Part shown: piece after piece, positions 40,768-50,153 of the stretch
How positions within the stretch are numbered: position 1 is the stretch's first letter
Layout of the letters: every line of letters starts with the position of its first letter
Origin: SHZI01 sp040080965
Lineage (GTDB): Bacteria; Pseudomonadota; Gammaproteobacteria; Steroidobacterales; GCA-2729495
Assembly: GCA_040080965.1 (NCBI GenBank)
Contig: JBEBHH010000013.1
Coordinates: 3,630 to 67,629, forward strand
Direction of reading: 5' to 3'
DNA length: 64,000 nucleotides
Translations under genes and position numbers: made by a program
The notes under the pieces: generated by a model
What the model was told of the DNA's origin: nothing
What the model saw: the letters and a program-made list of their open reading frames with translations, nothing else
The model's database searches: none

Positions 40768-43574
40768 GCAGCCGAGCGGGGCCGCGGAAACGCCGGCAGC
40801 CGGTGGCGACCGGTGGCGGTGAGCGGATCGTCCGGCGCATGCCCTCGCCAGAGCTGGGCCCGGCGTGCCGCGAAGGTTGATTGCGCGAGTACCTCGAGCG
40901 GGGCAGAAGCCGCGAACAGATAGCCCTGCCCGGCCACGCACCCGAGATCCAGCAACGCGGCCACCTGGTCTTCCTGCTCGATGCCTTCCGCCACGGTCTC
41001 GAGACCCAGCGTATCCCCCAGCATGACAACCGCACGGGCCAGTTCCGGCCCGTCGCCCGTCTCAGTCAGCCGGCTGACGAAGGAACGGTCGATCTTGAGG
41101 ATGTCGATCGGGAAACGGTGCAGGTAGGAGAGTGACGAGTACCCGGTGCCGAAGTCATCGATGGCGAGGCGCACGCCCAGCGCCTTCAGTTCCTGCAGCC
41201 GGGCCAGGTTGGCCTCGGTGTTCTGCATGACCGTGCTCTCCGTCAGCTCGATCACGAGGTTGCCGGGCTCCAGGCCGGACACCCGGAGTGCCCGGGCGAC
41301 GTCGGCGAGCAGGTCCGCGTGCTGGAGATGCTTGCCGGAAATATTCACGGCCACGCGCAGCCCCGGGCCGCCGGCGATGGACTCGCGCCACGCGCGGACC
41401 CGGCAGCAGGCTTCGACGAGCACCCAGCGGCCCAGGTCGATGACCTGACCCGACTCCTCCGCGACCGGGATGAACCGGCCCGGCGGGATCACGCCATGCT
41501 CGGGGTGGTTCCACCGGACCAGCGCCTCCACGCCGAGGAGGCCGCGGGTGTGCAGGTCGATGACCGGCTGGAACTCGAGGAAAAACTCCTCCCGCTCCAG
41601 CGCCAGGCGGATCTCCTCTTCGATGCGCAGCCGTTCCCGCAGGACTTCCTGCATCTGGGGCTGGAACACCACGTGCCGCCCCTTGCCGCCCGCCTTGGCG
41701 TTGTACATGGCGATATCGGCATTGCGCAGGAGCTCCTCCGTCGTGTCGTCCGGGCGCGAGAAAGTCACGCCGATGCTCGCCGCCACCCGGGCCTCTGTCC
41801 CGTCCAGCAGCAGGGGCTCGGCGAAGGACTCCGTGATAGTGACTGCCACGCGCTCCACATCGGCGGCATCCGTGATGCCCTCGAGGAGAATGGCGAACTC
41901 GTCGCCGCCGAGCCGCGCCACGGTGTCAGCGGAGCGGGTGCACTTGACGAGTCGCTGGGCCGCGGCCTGCAGCAGTCGGTCCCCGGCGTCGTGGCCGAGC
42001 GAGTCGTTCACGTTCTTGAAGTCGTCAAGGTCGAGGAACATCACGGCGATCTGCTGCCGCGACCGCTGGGCAAGCATCAGGGAATGCTCCACCCGGTTCC
42101 GGAACAGGCTGCGGTTGGCAAGCAGGGTCAGCGGATCGTGGAACGCCAGCTGGCGCAACTGCTCCTCCAGCGCCTTGCGCTCGCTCACGTCGCGGAAATT
42201 CAGCGTCAGGCCCCCGATTGCCGGATCGTGCAGCAGGTTGCTGCCCACGCTCTCGAGCGTGAAGCGCTTCGAGCCGGTCGACACCTGGACCTCGACGGGC
42301 CCGACCGGCTTGCCGCGCGTCTCCGCCACCTCGGCCAGGAAACTCGCCAGCCGGTCGCGGTCCGCGTCCATCCACAGGTCCAGCAGGTTGCGCCCCACCA
42401 GGTCCTCGGGCCGGATGGCGAAGGTGCGCTCGGCCGCGGGCGAGGCGAAGCGCACGCGCCCGTCCACGTCCACGATCACGATGACGTCCGATGCGTTGCG
42501 GATCAGCGAGGCGTAGCGGGCCTCCACCAGTCCGGCCGCACGCTGCTCCCGCAGGAGGGCGTCGCCACGGAAGATGGCGCCCTGGCGCACCATCAGCAGC
42601 AGCGTCAGCACGAAGATGATGGCGGTCATGATGGTGACCGGGTCACTCGCGTCGCCGCGCGTGAAGTACACGAGCACCAGGAACGAGACGAGCATGGCTG
42701 CGTAGGGCATGCCGTGCACGAGTGCGTTGTCGAACGCACCCGGCGCCTCGCTGTCGCGGGCGGGGCCGCGCAACTGCTCCCGGGCGGCGGCACCGAGCGC
42801 CACGTAGCACGACAGGTAGACGGCGTCCGAGATGCCGCCGGGCAGGTACTCGCCGGAGACCTTGCCCATGGCCCACACGATGTCCGCGAGGAACATCGTG
42901 GCGAAGCCCAGCGTCAGCAGCACCAGCGTACGGCGCCGGAGCGGCCCGCCGCCACCGGCGATGAGCAGCATCCCGAAGGCCATCACCATGAGGCAGTTCA
43001 GGCCGATGTAGGTCTGCGTCAGCGCGTACTTCAGCAGGTCGGCGTCACCGCCCGCCTCGGCGGAGGGGCGGATCACGAAGAACCAGAAGAAGGCGCCGAA
43101 GCCCAGCACGAGGATGGTGCCATCGAGGGCAAGGCGGCCCCAGGGCACCCGCAGCGACGCCGCGCGGATCACGCTGAACACGGCCGCAAACACCAGGGGG
43201 TAGAACGCCAGGAAGAAGACGTCCCCCACCGACGGGAACGGGTCCCGGTCAAACAGCCAGTAGGTGGAGTTGAGCAGGTTCCCGACCAGATAGACCCCGA
43301 GCGCTGTCGTGAGCAGCCACCAGGTCCGGCGCACGGCGGGATCAACCGCATGGCGGGCCGCGGCCGTACCGAGCACGACCGTGGCCAGGGACGCCGGGGA
43401 ATCGGAGTAGAGGTTGAAGACCTGCAGCGCCCGGCCGCCGTCCGGACCAAGCACCGTCAGCAGCACCGCCACGATGACATACGCGCCGAGTCCGATCGCA
43501 AGCGCGCCGGTCCAGCCCGCAGCGAATGGCTGCGGCCGGCCTGAAGAGTCGGTCCCAGAATGGCCCGGCGGCAT
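40764..43574 (-). CDS. Membrane PAS-GGDEF-EAL cyclic-di-GMP protein
   Basis: A 936-residue protein from the ATG at 43574 (a GTG at 43619 would add 15 residues). About eight to nine N-terminal membrane segments (20-335), a PAS domain (about 345-465), GGDEF (470-630) and EAL (640-895). The diguanylate cyclase signature GGDEF is at 556-560 with an I-site RSAD five residues before it. The phosphodiesterase motif EAL is at 683-685, with DDFGTGYSSL and KIDRSFV. Both catalytic halves look intact, so the protein could make or break c-di-GMP, with direction set by the membrane and PAS sensors. Confidence 0.94.
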   Translation of the reverse strand: MPPGHSGTDSSGRPQPFAAGWTGALAIGLGAYVIVAVLLTVLGPDGGRALQVFNLYSDSPASLATVVLGTAAARHAVDPAVRRTWWLLTTALGVYLVGNLLNSTYWLFDRDPFPSVGDVFFLAFYPLVFAAVFSVIRAASLRVPWGRLALDGTILVLGFGAFFWFFVIRPSAEAGGDADLLKYALTQTYIGLNCLMVMAFGMLLIAGGGGPLRRRTLVLLTLGFATMFLADIVWAMGKVSGEYLPGGISDAVYLSCYVALGAAAREQLRGPARDSEAPGAFDNALVHGMPYAAMLVSFLVLVYFTRGDASDPVTIMTAIIFVLTLLLMVRQGAIFRGDALLREQRAAGLVEARYASLIRNASDVIVIVDVDGRVRFASPAAERTFAIRPEDLVGRNLLDLWMDADRDRLASFLAEVAETRGKPVGPVEVQVSTGSKRFTLESVGSNLLHDPAIGGLTLNFRDVSERKALEEQLRQLAFHDPLTLLANRSLFRNRVEHSLMLAQRSRQQIAVMFLDLDDFKNVNDSLGHDAGDRLLQAAAQRLVKCTRSADTVARLGGDEFAILLEGITDAADVERVAVTITESFAEPLLLDGTEARVAASIGVTFSRPDDTTEELLRNADIAMYNAKAGGKGRHVVFQPQMQEVLRERLRIEEEIRLALEREEFFLEFQPVIDLHTRGLLGVEALVRWNHPEHGVIPPGRFIPVAEESGQVIDLGRWVLVEACCRVRAWRESIAGGPGLRVAVNISGKHLQHADLLADVARALRVSGLEPGNLVIELTESTVMQNTEANLARLQELKALGVRLAIDDFGTGYSSLSYLHRFPIDILKIDRSFVSRLTETGDGPELARAVVMLGDTLGLETVAEGIEQEDQVAALLDLGCVAGQGYLFAASAPLEVLAQSTFAARRAQLWRGHAPDDPLTATGRHRLPAFPRPRSAA

Positions 43575-43683
43575 TGTTGTCGAAGTGCGCCCGAAACTGC
43601 GGTGACTACCCCGCCCCACTGGCAGGGAGTCGGCCCGGAACGGCCAGACTTGAGCATATGCAGCCGCCAGGCTGCGAACTGTG

Positions 43684-44349
43684 TCACGCGGCGGGCGATT
43701 GGCTCCGCCGGCGCGCGAGACCCGCGGCCACCAGGCCGAGGCCCAGCATCGTCAGGCTGCCGGCTTCGGGCACCGAAACGCGGTCGAACATCGCGAGGTC
43801 CTGCCGGCTGCCGCTCCGCCAGACGCTCACGGCGTACTGGTTCACGCTGCCCAGGTTGCTGAGCCAGCCCTGGGCGAGACCCAGGGAGCCATTCGAGACA
43901 CTGGACGCGCGGAAGGTGCCCGACCCCAGGTTGTACGGGTTGCCGGTGGTCTCGTTCACGATCTCCCAGATCGCCAGCTGGAAGGCGCCGGACGTGGCAG
44001 CGTCGTTGACCAGCGGCAGGGCCTGGGTCGCCAGGCGTCCGAGCGCGTCGGAGCGGGTGGCGCCGAGGGCCGTGGCGCCGTCGGTCAGCGCGTAGTCATT
44101 GGCGGTCTGGCCGAAGTAGGTGTGCTGGAAGATGTCGACGCACCAGGACGTGAACGAATTGCCGCCGGCATCCGTCAGGAAGCCGCCGGCGTAGACGTTT
44201 GAGTTCACCGCCGGGCTGCTGTTCTGGATCCGCGCCGTCGTGGGGCCTGACGGGTACTCGAAGCCGGTGACGACCAGCGGGAGTGCGAGCGCCTGGACCG
44301 ACAGGAGCAGTCCGGCGCCAACAACGGAGAGCAGCGTGGTGGTTTTCAT
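43684..44349 (-). CDS. PEP-CTERM sorting-domain protein
   Basis: A 221-residue exported protein starting at the ATG at 44349 (AAGGGAT upstream). Signal peptide ends at ALALP; the C-terminus has SVPEAGSLTMLGLGLVAAG followed by ARRR, the classical PEP-CTERM signal. The mature part includes SWCVDIFQHTYFGQTANDY and AFQLAIWEIVNETTG, common in PEP-CTERM proteins of unknown function. An RpoN-type promoter lies about 50 bp upstream. It would be processed by an exosortase encoded elsewhere and reach the cell surface or matrix. Confidence 0.9.
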   Translation of the reverse strand: MKTTTLLSVVGAGLLLSVQALALPLVVTGFEYPSGPTTARIQNSSPAVNSNVYAGGFLTDAGGNSFTSWCVDIFQHTYFGQTANDYALTDGATALGATRSDALGRLATQALPLVNDAATSGAFQLAIWEIVNETTGNPYNLGSGTFRASSVSNGSLGLAQGWLSNLGSVNQYAVSVWRSGSRQDLAMFDRVSVPEAGSLTMLGLGLVAAGLARRRSQSPAA

Positions 44350-44401
44350 CCGTAATCCCTTACATAACAACGCCGACGGTCATTCGTCGCTACTCTCTCG
44401 A

Positions 44402-44417
44402 AGCAATATCCGTGCCG
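44402..44417 (-). promoter_or_regulatory. RpoN (sigma-54) type promoter upstream of PEP-CTERM gene
   Basis: On the minus strand the element reads CGGCACGGATATTGCT, matching TGGCACG-N4-TTGCT at all but the first base, with correct -24 GG to -12 GC spacing. The expected transcript start is about 42 nt before the ATG. Known: PEP-CTERM genes in exosortase-bearing bacteria are often under RpoN and the PrsK/PrsR pair. Confidence 0.68.
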
Positions 44418-44564
44418 CGGGTTGCGGCTGCCGGTTGATCAACGGGTTGGAGTGGGGGCGAAAATCTGCCCGCGGCGGACTGTAAGTGTTGTCGACCAAC
44501 GCGGCGCCACGTAGTGTGACGCCGTTCACGGTCCACTGCCCCGCCAACACCCGGAGCGAACTGC

Positions 44565-46934
44565 ATGCCGCACGCCACCGTCATCCCACGACTGCTCCTG
44601 TCACTGGCCGTCGTGGTCACCACCGCCTGCGCCCCGGGCGCCCGGCAGGAAACCACGGTTGAAGTTCCGGCGCCGGACCCGGTGCTCGCCGCGGCGGCGC
44701 ACGCGGACGGCACTCCCGATTACTGGCGGGACGTAAAGCCCGTGCTGGAACAGCGGTGCGTCGTCTGCCACGCCTGCTTCGACGCTCCCTGCCAGCTCAA
44801 TCTCAGCGCCTTCGAGGGCGTGGAGCGGGGCGCGAGCAAGGACGTGGTCTATACCTCCACGCGCCTCCGGGATGCGCCTCCCACGCGCCTGTTCATCGAC
44901 GCACCGTCGGCAGCGGGCTGGCGGGCCATGGGCTTCTACAGTGTGCTGGACGATTCGCCCCCCACCGCGCCGGCCGCGGCCCGCCAGGGCCTGATGCTTG
45001 AGCTGCTGACCCAGAAGCGGGCGCACCCGCAGGCCGCGGCGATGCCCCTTGGCAAGGACTACGACGTGGCAATCGACCGCAAGCAGCAATGCCCGGCGCC
45101 GGACGAGTACGCGCGCTTCGCAAAGCGTTTCCCGCAGTGGGGCATGCCCTACGGCCTGCCTGGCCTCGCCGATGCGGAATTTGCGACGCTCGCCGGCTGG
45201 CTCGCCCGCGGCGCCCCCTACCGGCAACCCGCGCCGCCCGCCCCGGCCGCGCTCGGCAAGGCGGCGGCCTGGGAAACCTTCCTCAACGGCCCGTCGCCCA
45301 AGGAGCGGCTGATGAGCCGCTACCTCTACGAGCACCTGTTCCTGGCCAGCTTCCATTTCGATGCGGGCCCGTCGAGGGAGTTCTTCCGCTTCGTCCGGTC
45401 GCGCACCCCGCCAGGCCAGCCGGTAGACGTGATTGCCACGCGCCGGCCGTTCGACGACCCCGGCGCCGGACCGTTCTGGTACCGGCTCGAACCGGTCCAC
45501 GCCACGATCGTGGCCAAGACCCACATGCCCTACCAGCTGGACCAGGCGCGGATGGACCGCTTCCGGGAGCTGTTCCTCGCGCCGGAGTACACCGTGGCCA
45601 GCCTGCCGGACTACAGCGCGGAGGTGGCGAGCAACCCCTTCATCTCGTTTGCGGCGCTGCCGGTCGAGTCACGCTACCGCTTCATGCTGGATGACGCGGA
45701 GTACTTCATCCAGGGCTTCATGAAGGGCCCGGTCTGCCGGGGACAGGTGGCGGTAGACGTCATCGACGACCGCTTCTGGGTGGTGTTCACGGCGCCGGAC
45801 AGCCCGGTGACCGAGGCGCTCCCGGCGCTGCTGGCCCTGGAGGGCGACCGGCTGCGCCTGCCCGCGGACAACAAGTCCAGTGCGCTCGGGCTGCGGTCCT
45901 GGCGCCGGTACCGGGACGGCCAGATCGGCTACCTGAAGGTGAAGCAGCAGTTCCTCGAGAAGGAAGCCACCGGGATGAAGGTGGACCTGGGCATGATCTG
46001 GGATGGCGACGGGCGCAACACCAACGCGGCTCTCACCATCTTCCGCCATTCCGACAATGCCTCGGTGGTCCGCGGCCTCGTCGGCGATCCACCCAAGACC
46101 GCCTGGATCATCGGCTACTCCCTGTTCGAGCGGATCCACTACCTCCTCGTCGCGGGCTTCGACGTCTTCGGCACGGCAGGCCACCAGCTGAACACCCGCC
46201 TGTACATGGACTTCATGCGCATGGAGGGGGAATTCAATTTCATCGCCCTGCTGCCTGAGGCAAGCCGGCAGGCCGTCCGGGACTACTGGTACCGGGACGC
46301 GGACCAGTCCGTGCGGGAGTACGTGTACGGCAGCCGCATCGGCTTCGACCGGGAAACGGACATCCGCTACGCGACCACCGACCCGCGCCTGGAGCTGATG
46401 CAGATGCTGGCGAAGAAGCTCGCCCCGGTGCAGGACCGGCAGCATGACCTGCGGGCGGAGCCCGATCCGGCCTTGCAGGCGGAGCTTCAGCGCCTGGCCA
46501 GCCTGCGCGGCGGCGGCGTCACGCTGATGCCCGAGCTCGCGTTCCTCGCCGTCACGGACGGCGCCAGCGGCGCGGCCGACGACGCCGTCATCTATTCGCT
46601 CGCCCGGGACACGGCGCACACCAACGTCGCCTCGCTGTTCCGCGAGGAGAAGCGCCTGGTGCCGGCCGAGGACGCCCTGTTCGTCGGGCGGGGCTTCGTC
46701 GGCGCCTACCCCAACGCCTTCTTCCGCGTGGCCCGCGCCGAGCTGCCCGGCTTCACGTCGGCAGTGGCCAGCCTGCGCACGGAAGCGGACTACCGGGCGC
46801 TCGTGGGCCGCTTCGGCGTGGACCGGGTCAGTCCCCTCTTCTGGCAGCACAGCGATGCCATGGCGCGAGCCTACGCACGGCTCGAACCGCTGGCGTCGGG
46901 TGTCTTCGACTACGGCCGCCTCGAGAACCGCTGA
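44565..46934 (+). CDS. cti: Fatty acid cis-trans isomerase
   Basis: A 789-residue periplasmic enzyme that converts cis to trans double bonds in membrane phospholipid acyl chains, stiffening the membrane under solvent or heat stress. It has a lipobox-like TTAC at 19-22 and the haem c site C65-x2-C68-H69 in RCVVCHACF that the catalysis needs. Large conserved blocks (NPFISFAALPVESRYRFML, AWIIGYSLFERIHYLLVAG, RLYMDFMRMEGEFNFI) are those of Cti. Length is normal. The LLM oxidoreductase follows 20 bp downstream. Confidence 0.95.
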   Translation: MPHATVIPRLLLSLAVVVTTACAPGARQETTVEVPAPDPVLAAAAHADGTPDYWRDVKPVLEQRCVVCHACFDAPCQLNLSAFEGVERGASKDVVYTSTRLRDAPPTRLFIDAPSAAGWRAMGFYSVLDDSPPTAPAAARQGLMLELLTQKRAHPQAAAMPLGKDYDVAIDRKQQCPAPDEYARFAKRFPQWGMPYGLPGLADAEFATLAGWLARGAPYRQPAPPAPAALGKAAAWETFLNGPSPKERLMSRYLYEHLFLASFHFDAGPSREFFRFVRSRTPPGQPVDVIATRRPFDDPGAGPFWYRLEPVHATIVAKTHMPYQLDQARMDRFRELFLAPEYTVASLPDYSAEVASNPFISFAALPVESRYRFMLDDAEYFIQGFMKGPVCRGQVAVDVIDDRFWVVFTAPDSPVTEALPALLALEGDRLRLPADNKSSALGLRSWRRYRDGQIGYLKVKQQFLEKEATGMKVDLGMIWDGDGRNTNAALTIFRHSDNASVVRGLVGDPPKTAWIIGYSLFERIHYLLVAGFDVFGTAGHQLNTRLYMDFMRMEGEFNFIALLPEASRQAVRDYWYRDADQSVREYVYGSRIGFDRETDIRYATTDPRLELMQMLAKKLAPVQDRQHDLRAEPDPALQAELQRLASLRGGGVTLMPELAFLAVTDGASGAADDAVIYSLARDTAHTNVASLFREEKRLVPAEDALFVGRGFVGAYPNAFFRVARAELPGFTSAVASLRTEADYRALVGRFGVDRVSPLFWQHSDAMARAYARLEPLASGVFDYGRLENR

Positions 46935-46954
46935 GACCCGGGAACCGGCACACC

Positions 46955-47965
46955 ATGGAAATCGACATCATCCTGAACGAGTTCGCCTCGCCCGCGGAGG
47001 CGGCGGAGCTCGGCCTGATGGCGGAGCGCTACGGCATGCGCGGCGTCTGGGCCAGCAACTACGGCTGGTCCCGGGATCCGTTCTTCACGCTGTCGCTGCT
47101 AGCCCACCAGTCGTCCCGCATCCGCCTGGGCCCCATGGCCATCAGCCCGGCGGAGCTGCACCCGCTGAAAATGGCGAACCTGCTCTTTTCCCTCAACGAA
47201 CTGAGCAAGGGCCGCGCCATGATCATGGTCGGCGGCGGCGGCGCGGTGCTGCAGTCCATCGGCAAGAAGCGGGAACGCATGATCCGGGGCGCCCGGGAGT
47301 GCCTGCAGATCCTTAAGGGCGCGTCGCCCGACAAGCTGATGAACTACAACGGCGAAATCTACAAGGTCTGGGGCTACCAGCCGAAGTGGTACACGGACAA
47401 GCCGCCGCTGGTCTACTTCGGCTCGAATCATCCCCAGAGCCGCAAGCTGTCTGCCGAGCTGGCCGACGGCCTGATCACCAGCGACTTCGTGCCGTCCAAG
47501 ATGCGGGAGTTCATCGCGAGCGCCCGGGAGGATCTCCGGACCGCGGGCCGTTCGCCAGCGGAGTTCCGGTTCAGCAACTTCTGGGCCTGGCACATCAAGG
47601 AGGACGCCGCCGCTTCCATGGCGGAGGCGCGGCGGGAACTCATGCTGCGGGGCTGGCTGGTGGACCAGTACTTCGCGCCGTTCCTCGACCCCGACGAACT
47701 CAGGCTGATGCGGGCCCACGAGAAGGACTTCCTCAACGCCTTCCTGCGCGGCAGCCCCGTGATCGAGAACGTGCCGGACGGGCTCGTCACCAAGATGATC
47801 AGCAACATCTCCTTCGCCGGCGGCCTCGACCGGATCGAGCCGGCCATCGAGACCCTCAGGGACTTTGCGGCAGCCGGGCTTACCGAGATTGCGCTCCGCG
47901 TGCACGACCAGCCGGCCGACGCCATACGGCTGATCGGCGAGCGGGTGCTGCCCGCGCTGCGCTAG
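46955..47965 (+). CDS. LLM-class flavin-dependent oxidoreductase
   Basis: A 336-residue luciferase-like monooxygenase. The TIM-barrel opening (MEIDIILNEFASPAEAAELG), RLGPMAISPAELHPLKMANLLFSL and MVGGGGAVLQSIGKK match the family, which uses reduced flavin, often F420 or FMN. The substrate is unknown. It may be co-transcribed with cti upstream (20 bp) and with the thioesterase downstream (10 bp). Confidence 0.9.
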   Translation: MEIDIILNEFASPAEAAELGLMAERYGMRGVWASNYGWSRDPFFTLSLLAHQSSRIRLGPMAISPAELHPLKMANLLFSLNELSKGRAMIMVGGGGAVLQSIGKKRERMIRGARECLQILKGASPDKLMNYNGEIYKVWGYQPKWYTDKPPLVYFGSNHPQSRKLSAELADGLITSDFVPSKMREFIASAREDLRTAGRSPAEFRFSNFWAWHIKEDAAASMAEARRELMLRGWLVDQYFAPFLDPDELRLMRAHEKDFLNAFLRGSPVIENVPDGLVTKMISNISFAGGLDRIEPAIETLRDFAAAGLTEIALRVHDQPADAIRLIGERVLPALR

Positions 47966-47975
47966 GATCAGGCCT

Positions 47976-48338
47976 ATGGACCACCATAAGCTCGTCCTCC
48001 CCGGGCACATCAATCACTACGGATTCCTGTTCGGCGGCTACCTGCTGCAGTGGCTGGACGAGTTCGCCTACATCACCGCAACGGTGGAGTTTCCCGGCCT
48101 GCGGTTCGTCACCGTGGCCATGGAGGACGTACAGTTCAAACGCGGCATCAGTACGGGGGAGGTCCTGCGTTTCGTGGTGGACCGGGTCGGCACCGGCCGG
48201 ACCTCCGTGCGCTACCGGGTGCGGGCTCACGGGCTGGTGCTGCAACCCGATCCCGCGACGATCCTCTTCGAAACGACGGTCACGTTCGTCAACGTGGATG
48301 CAGACGGCCGGAAGCTGCCGCTGCCGGTCCTGGCCTGA
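47976..48338 (+). CDS. YciA-like acyl-CoA thioesterase
   Basis: A 120-residue single hotdog domain. The catalytic-loop pattern GHINHYGFLFGGYLLQWLDEFAYI matches the acyl-CoA thioesterase group (N/H-x3-G-x-x-F-G-G then an Asp/Glu), and FVTVAMEDVQFKRGISTGEVL is the next conserved strand. It would hydrolyse acyl-CoA in the cytoplasm. It is shorter than YciA but complete. It follows the LLM gene by 10 bp. Confidence 0.88.
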   Translation: MDHHKLVLPGHINHYGFLFGGYLLQWLDEFAYITATVEFPGLRFVTVAMEDVQFKRGISTGEVLRFVVDRVGTGRTSVRYRVRAHGLVLQPDPATILFETTVTFVNVDADGRKLPLPVLA

Positions 48339-48375
48339 GCCGCCGCGGGATGCACCGGCCTTGACGTTTCCGGGG

Positions 48376-48837
48376 ATGGCCGAGGCCGCGGTGGCACTGC
48401 TCCTGATCTGCGCCGCCAACACCGCGGCCTGGGCGGCCGGCCGGCTCCTCGGCGCGCGCTGGTCGGCACCGCTGGATTTCGGAGTGGTACTGAAGGACGG
48501 GCAACGCCTGTTTGGCAGCCACAAGACGTGGCGGGGTGTTGCGGCCGGAAGTGCGGCGTCCGGCCTGCTGGCAGCCGCACTCGGTCCCGGCTTCATGCTT
48601 GGCGCCGCCGTCGGCGCCACGTCCATGGCCGGGGATGCCCTGTCGAGCACCATCAAGCGGCGGCTTCGCCGGGAACCCGGGACCGAAGTCCCCGGCCTCG
48701 ACCAGGTGCCGGAGGCCATGCTGCCGCTGGCGGTCTTCGGCGAGGCGCTGGGCCTCGGGTTCCTGGGGATGGTGGGCGTGACGATCGCGTTCACGCTGCT
48801 GGACGTGGCGGCAACCGGATTCCGGCAGCGCCGCTAG
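48376..48837 (+). CDS. CDP-archaeol synthase-like (CarS/DUF46) membrane protein
   Basis: A 153-residue membrane protein from ATG 48376 (a TTG at 48361 is possible). Four to five hydrophobic segments with FGVVLKDGQRLFGSHKTWRG, the signature of the CarS/DUF46 family, and GDALSSTIKRRLRREPGTEVPGLDQVPEAMLP. Archaeal CarS makes CDP-archaeol from CTP and an ether lipid; bacterial relatives are common but their substrate, probably another lipid, is not known. Its end overlaps the convergent ATPase gene by 4 bp. Confidence 0.85.
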   Translation: MAEAAVALLLICAANTAAWAAGRLLGARWSAPLDFGVVLKDGQRLFGSHKTWRGVAAGSAASGLLAAALGPGFMLGAAVGATSMAGDALSSTIKRRLRREPGTEVPGLDQVPEAMLPLAVFGEALGLGFLGMVGVTIAFTLLDVAATGFRQRR

Positions 48838-50153
48838 CGCCGCGCCATGCCGACCAGGGTCTCCAGCAGGATCCCCAGTGACGCGGCAAACTCGGTGAAG
48901 CGCTGCTCGTCCTTCTCGTCGAAGGGCTGGCCATCGCGCCGGTTCAGCAACTGGGTGACCGCGAAGACATCGCCGCGGGTGTCGTGCAGCGGCAGGCAGA
49001 GCACCGAACGCGTGCGGAAGTTCGTGGCCCGGTCCACCTCCGGGTTGAAGCGCGGGTCGGCGTAGGCGTCGGCGACACGCACCGTCCTGCCCGTGACGGC
49101 GGCGGCGCCCGCAATGCCGCTCGCGAGCGGTATCCGGATGACGCCCGCCTGCGGCGCATCCTGGGCCACCTGCAGGACGAGCTGCTGCTTCTCGCGGTCC
49201 ACGAGGAAGAGGGACGCGCGCTCCGCGTCCAGCAGGTCGCCGACCCGCCGCGTGAACACCCGCAGGGACTGCTCGAGCATGCTCCGGTAGGCCTCGTCCT
49301 CGGCGCGGCCCATTGCCTGCAGGAACCGCTGGGACTCCTGGGTCAGGTCCTGCAGCGTGCGGCGGAAGGTCGCCTCGTCCATGCCGGCAATCGAGTCCTC
49401 GAGGTTCTCCCGGTTCTTGCTCTCAGCCAGCGTGTGCATCAGCTGCTGGGTGCTGGCAATGACCGCGTCCGTGAACGTGGAGAGCCTGCCATCCTCCAGG
49501 TGCAGGATCCGGTCCGCGACGTCGAGGATGCGGTTGTCGTGGGTGACGAGGAGGATCGTGGTGCCCTGCTCCTTCGCCAGGACCTGCATGCGGTCCACGA
49601 CTTCCCGGCCGGAGGCCCGGTCCAGCGACGCGGTGGGCTCGTCCGCCAGCAGCATGGCCGGCTCGCCCACCAGCGCGCGGGCGATGGCCACGCGCTGGCG
49701 CTGGCCACCGGACATCTGGTCGGGCTTCTTGTCGACGTGGGCACCAAGGCCCACCGCCTCCAGCATGGCGTTCGCCCGCCGGCGCAGCTCGGCCCGGCTG
49801 AAGCTGCCCGTGACGCGCAGCCCGAGTTCCACGTTCTGGGTGGCCGTCAGCGCAGCCAGCAGGTTGTGCTGCTGGAAGATGAAACCGACCCTCTTGCGCA
49901 CCGCCTCCAGGTCGCTGCTCTTCGCCCCGCGGAGCTCCTGGCCGAGCACCTTCACGCTGCCCTCCTGGGCGGAGCGCAGCGCGCCGACGATGGTCAGCAG
50001 CGTGGTCTTCCCCGAGCCCGACGGCCCGGTGACGATCACGATCTCGCCGGCGGGAATGCTGGTGGTCACCTCGTTCAGGACCTGGCGGCGCAGCGGCCCC
50101 TTCCCGAACCAGTGGTTGAGGTTCTCGACGGCAATGGGCGGCGTCGTGCCCAT
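48834..50153 (-). CDS. DevA-type ABC ATPase fused to a GAF domain
   Basis: A 439-residue protein. ABC domain 1-230: Walker A GPSGSGKTT (43-51), Q-loop FIFQQHN, signature SGGQRQ (148-153), Walker B LLADEP (168-173), His205 of the H-loop, all in MacB/DevA style. A coiled helical linker (about 230-300) leads to a C-terminal GAF domain (about 297-435: ERASLFLVDREKQQLVLQ, FNPEVDRATNFRTRSVLCLP). The GAF fusion is unusual and suggests ligand or redox control of transport. The ATG overlaps the permease stop (TGATG). Last gene of the patatin-HlyD-permease-ATPase operon. Confidence 0.92.
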   Translation of the reverse strand: MGTTPPIAVENLNHWFGKGPLRRQVLNEVTTSIPAGEIVIVTGPSGSGKTTLLTIVGALRSAQEGSVKVLGQELRGAKSSDLEAVRKRVGFIFQQHNLLAALTATQNVELGLRVTGSFSRAELRRRANAMLEAVGLGAHVDKKPDQMSGGQRQRVAIARALVGEPAMLLADEPTASLDRASGREVVDRMQVLAKEQGTTILLVTHDNRILDVADRILHLEDGRLSTFTDAVIASTQQLMHTLAESKNRENLEDSIAGMDEATFRRTLQDLTQESQRFLQAMGRAEDEAYRSMLEQSLRVFTRRVGDLLDAERASLFLVDREKQQLVLQVAQDAPQAGVIRIPLASGIAGAAAVTGRTVRVADAYADPRFNPEVDRATNFRTRSVLCLPLHDTRGDVFAVTQLLNRRDGQPFDEKDEQRFTEFAASLGILLETLVGMARR

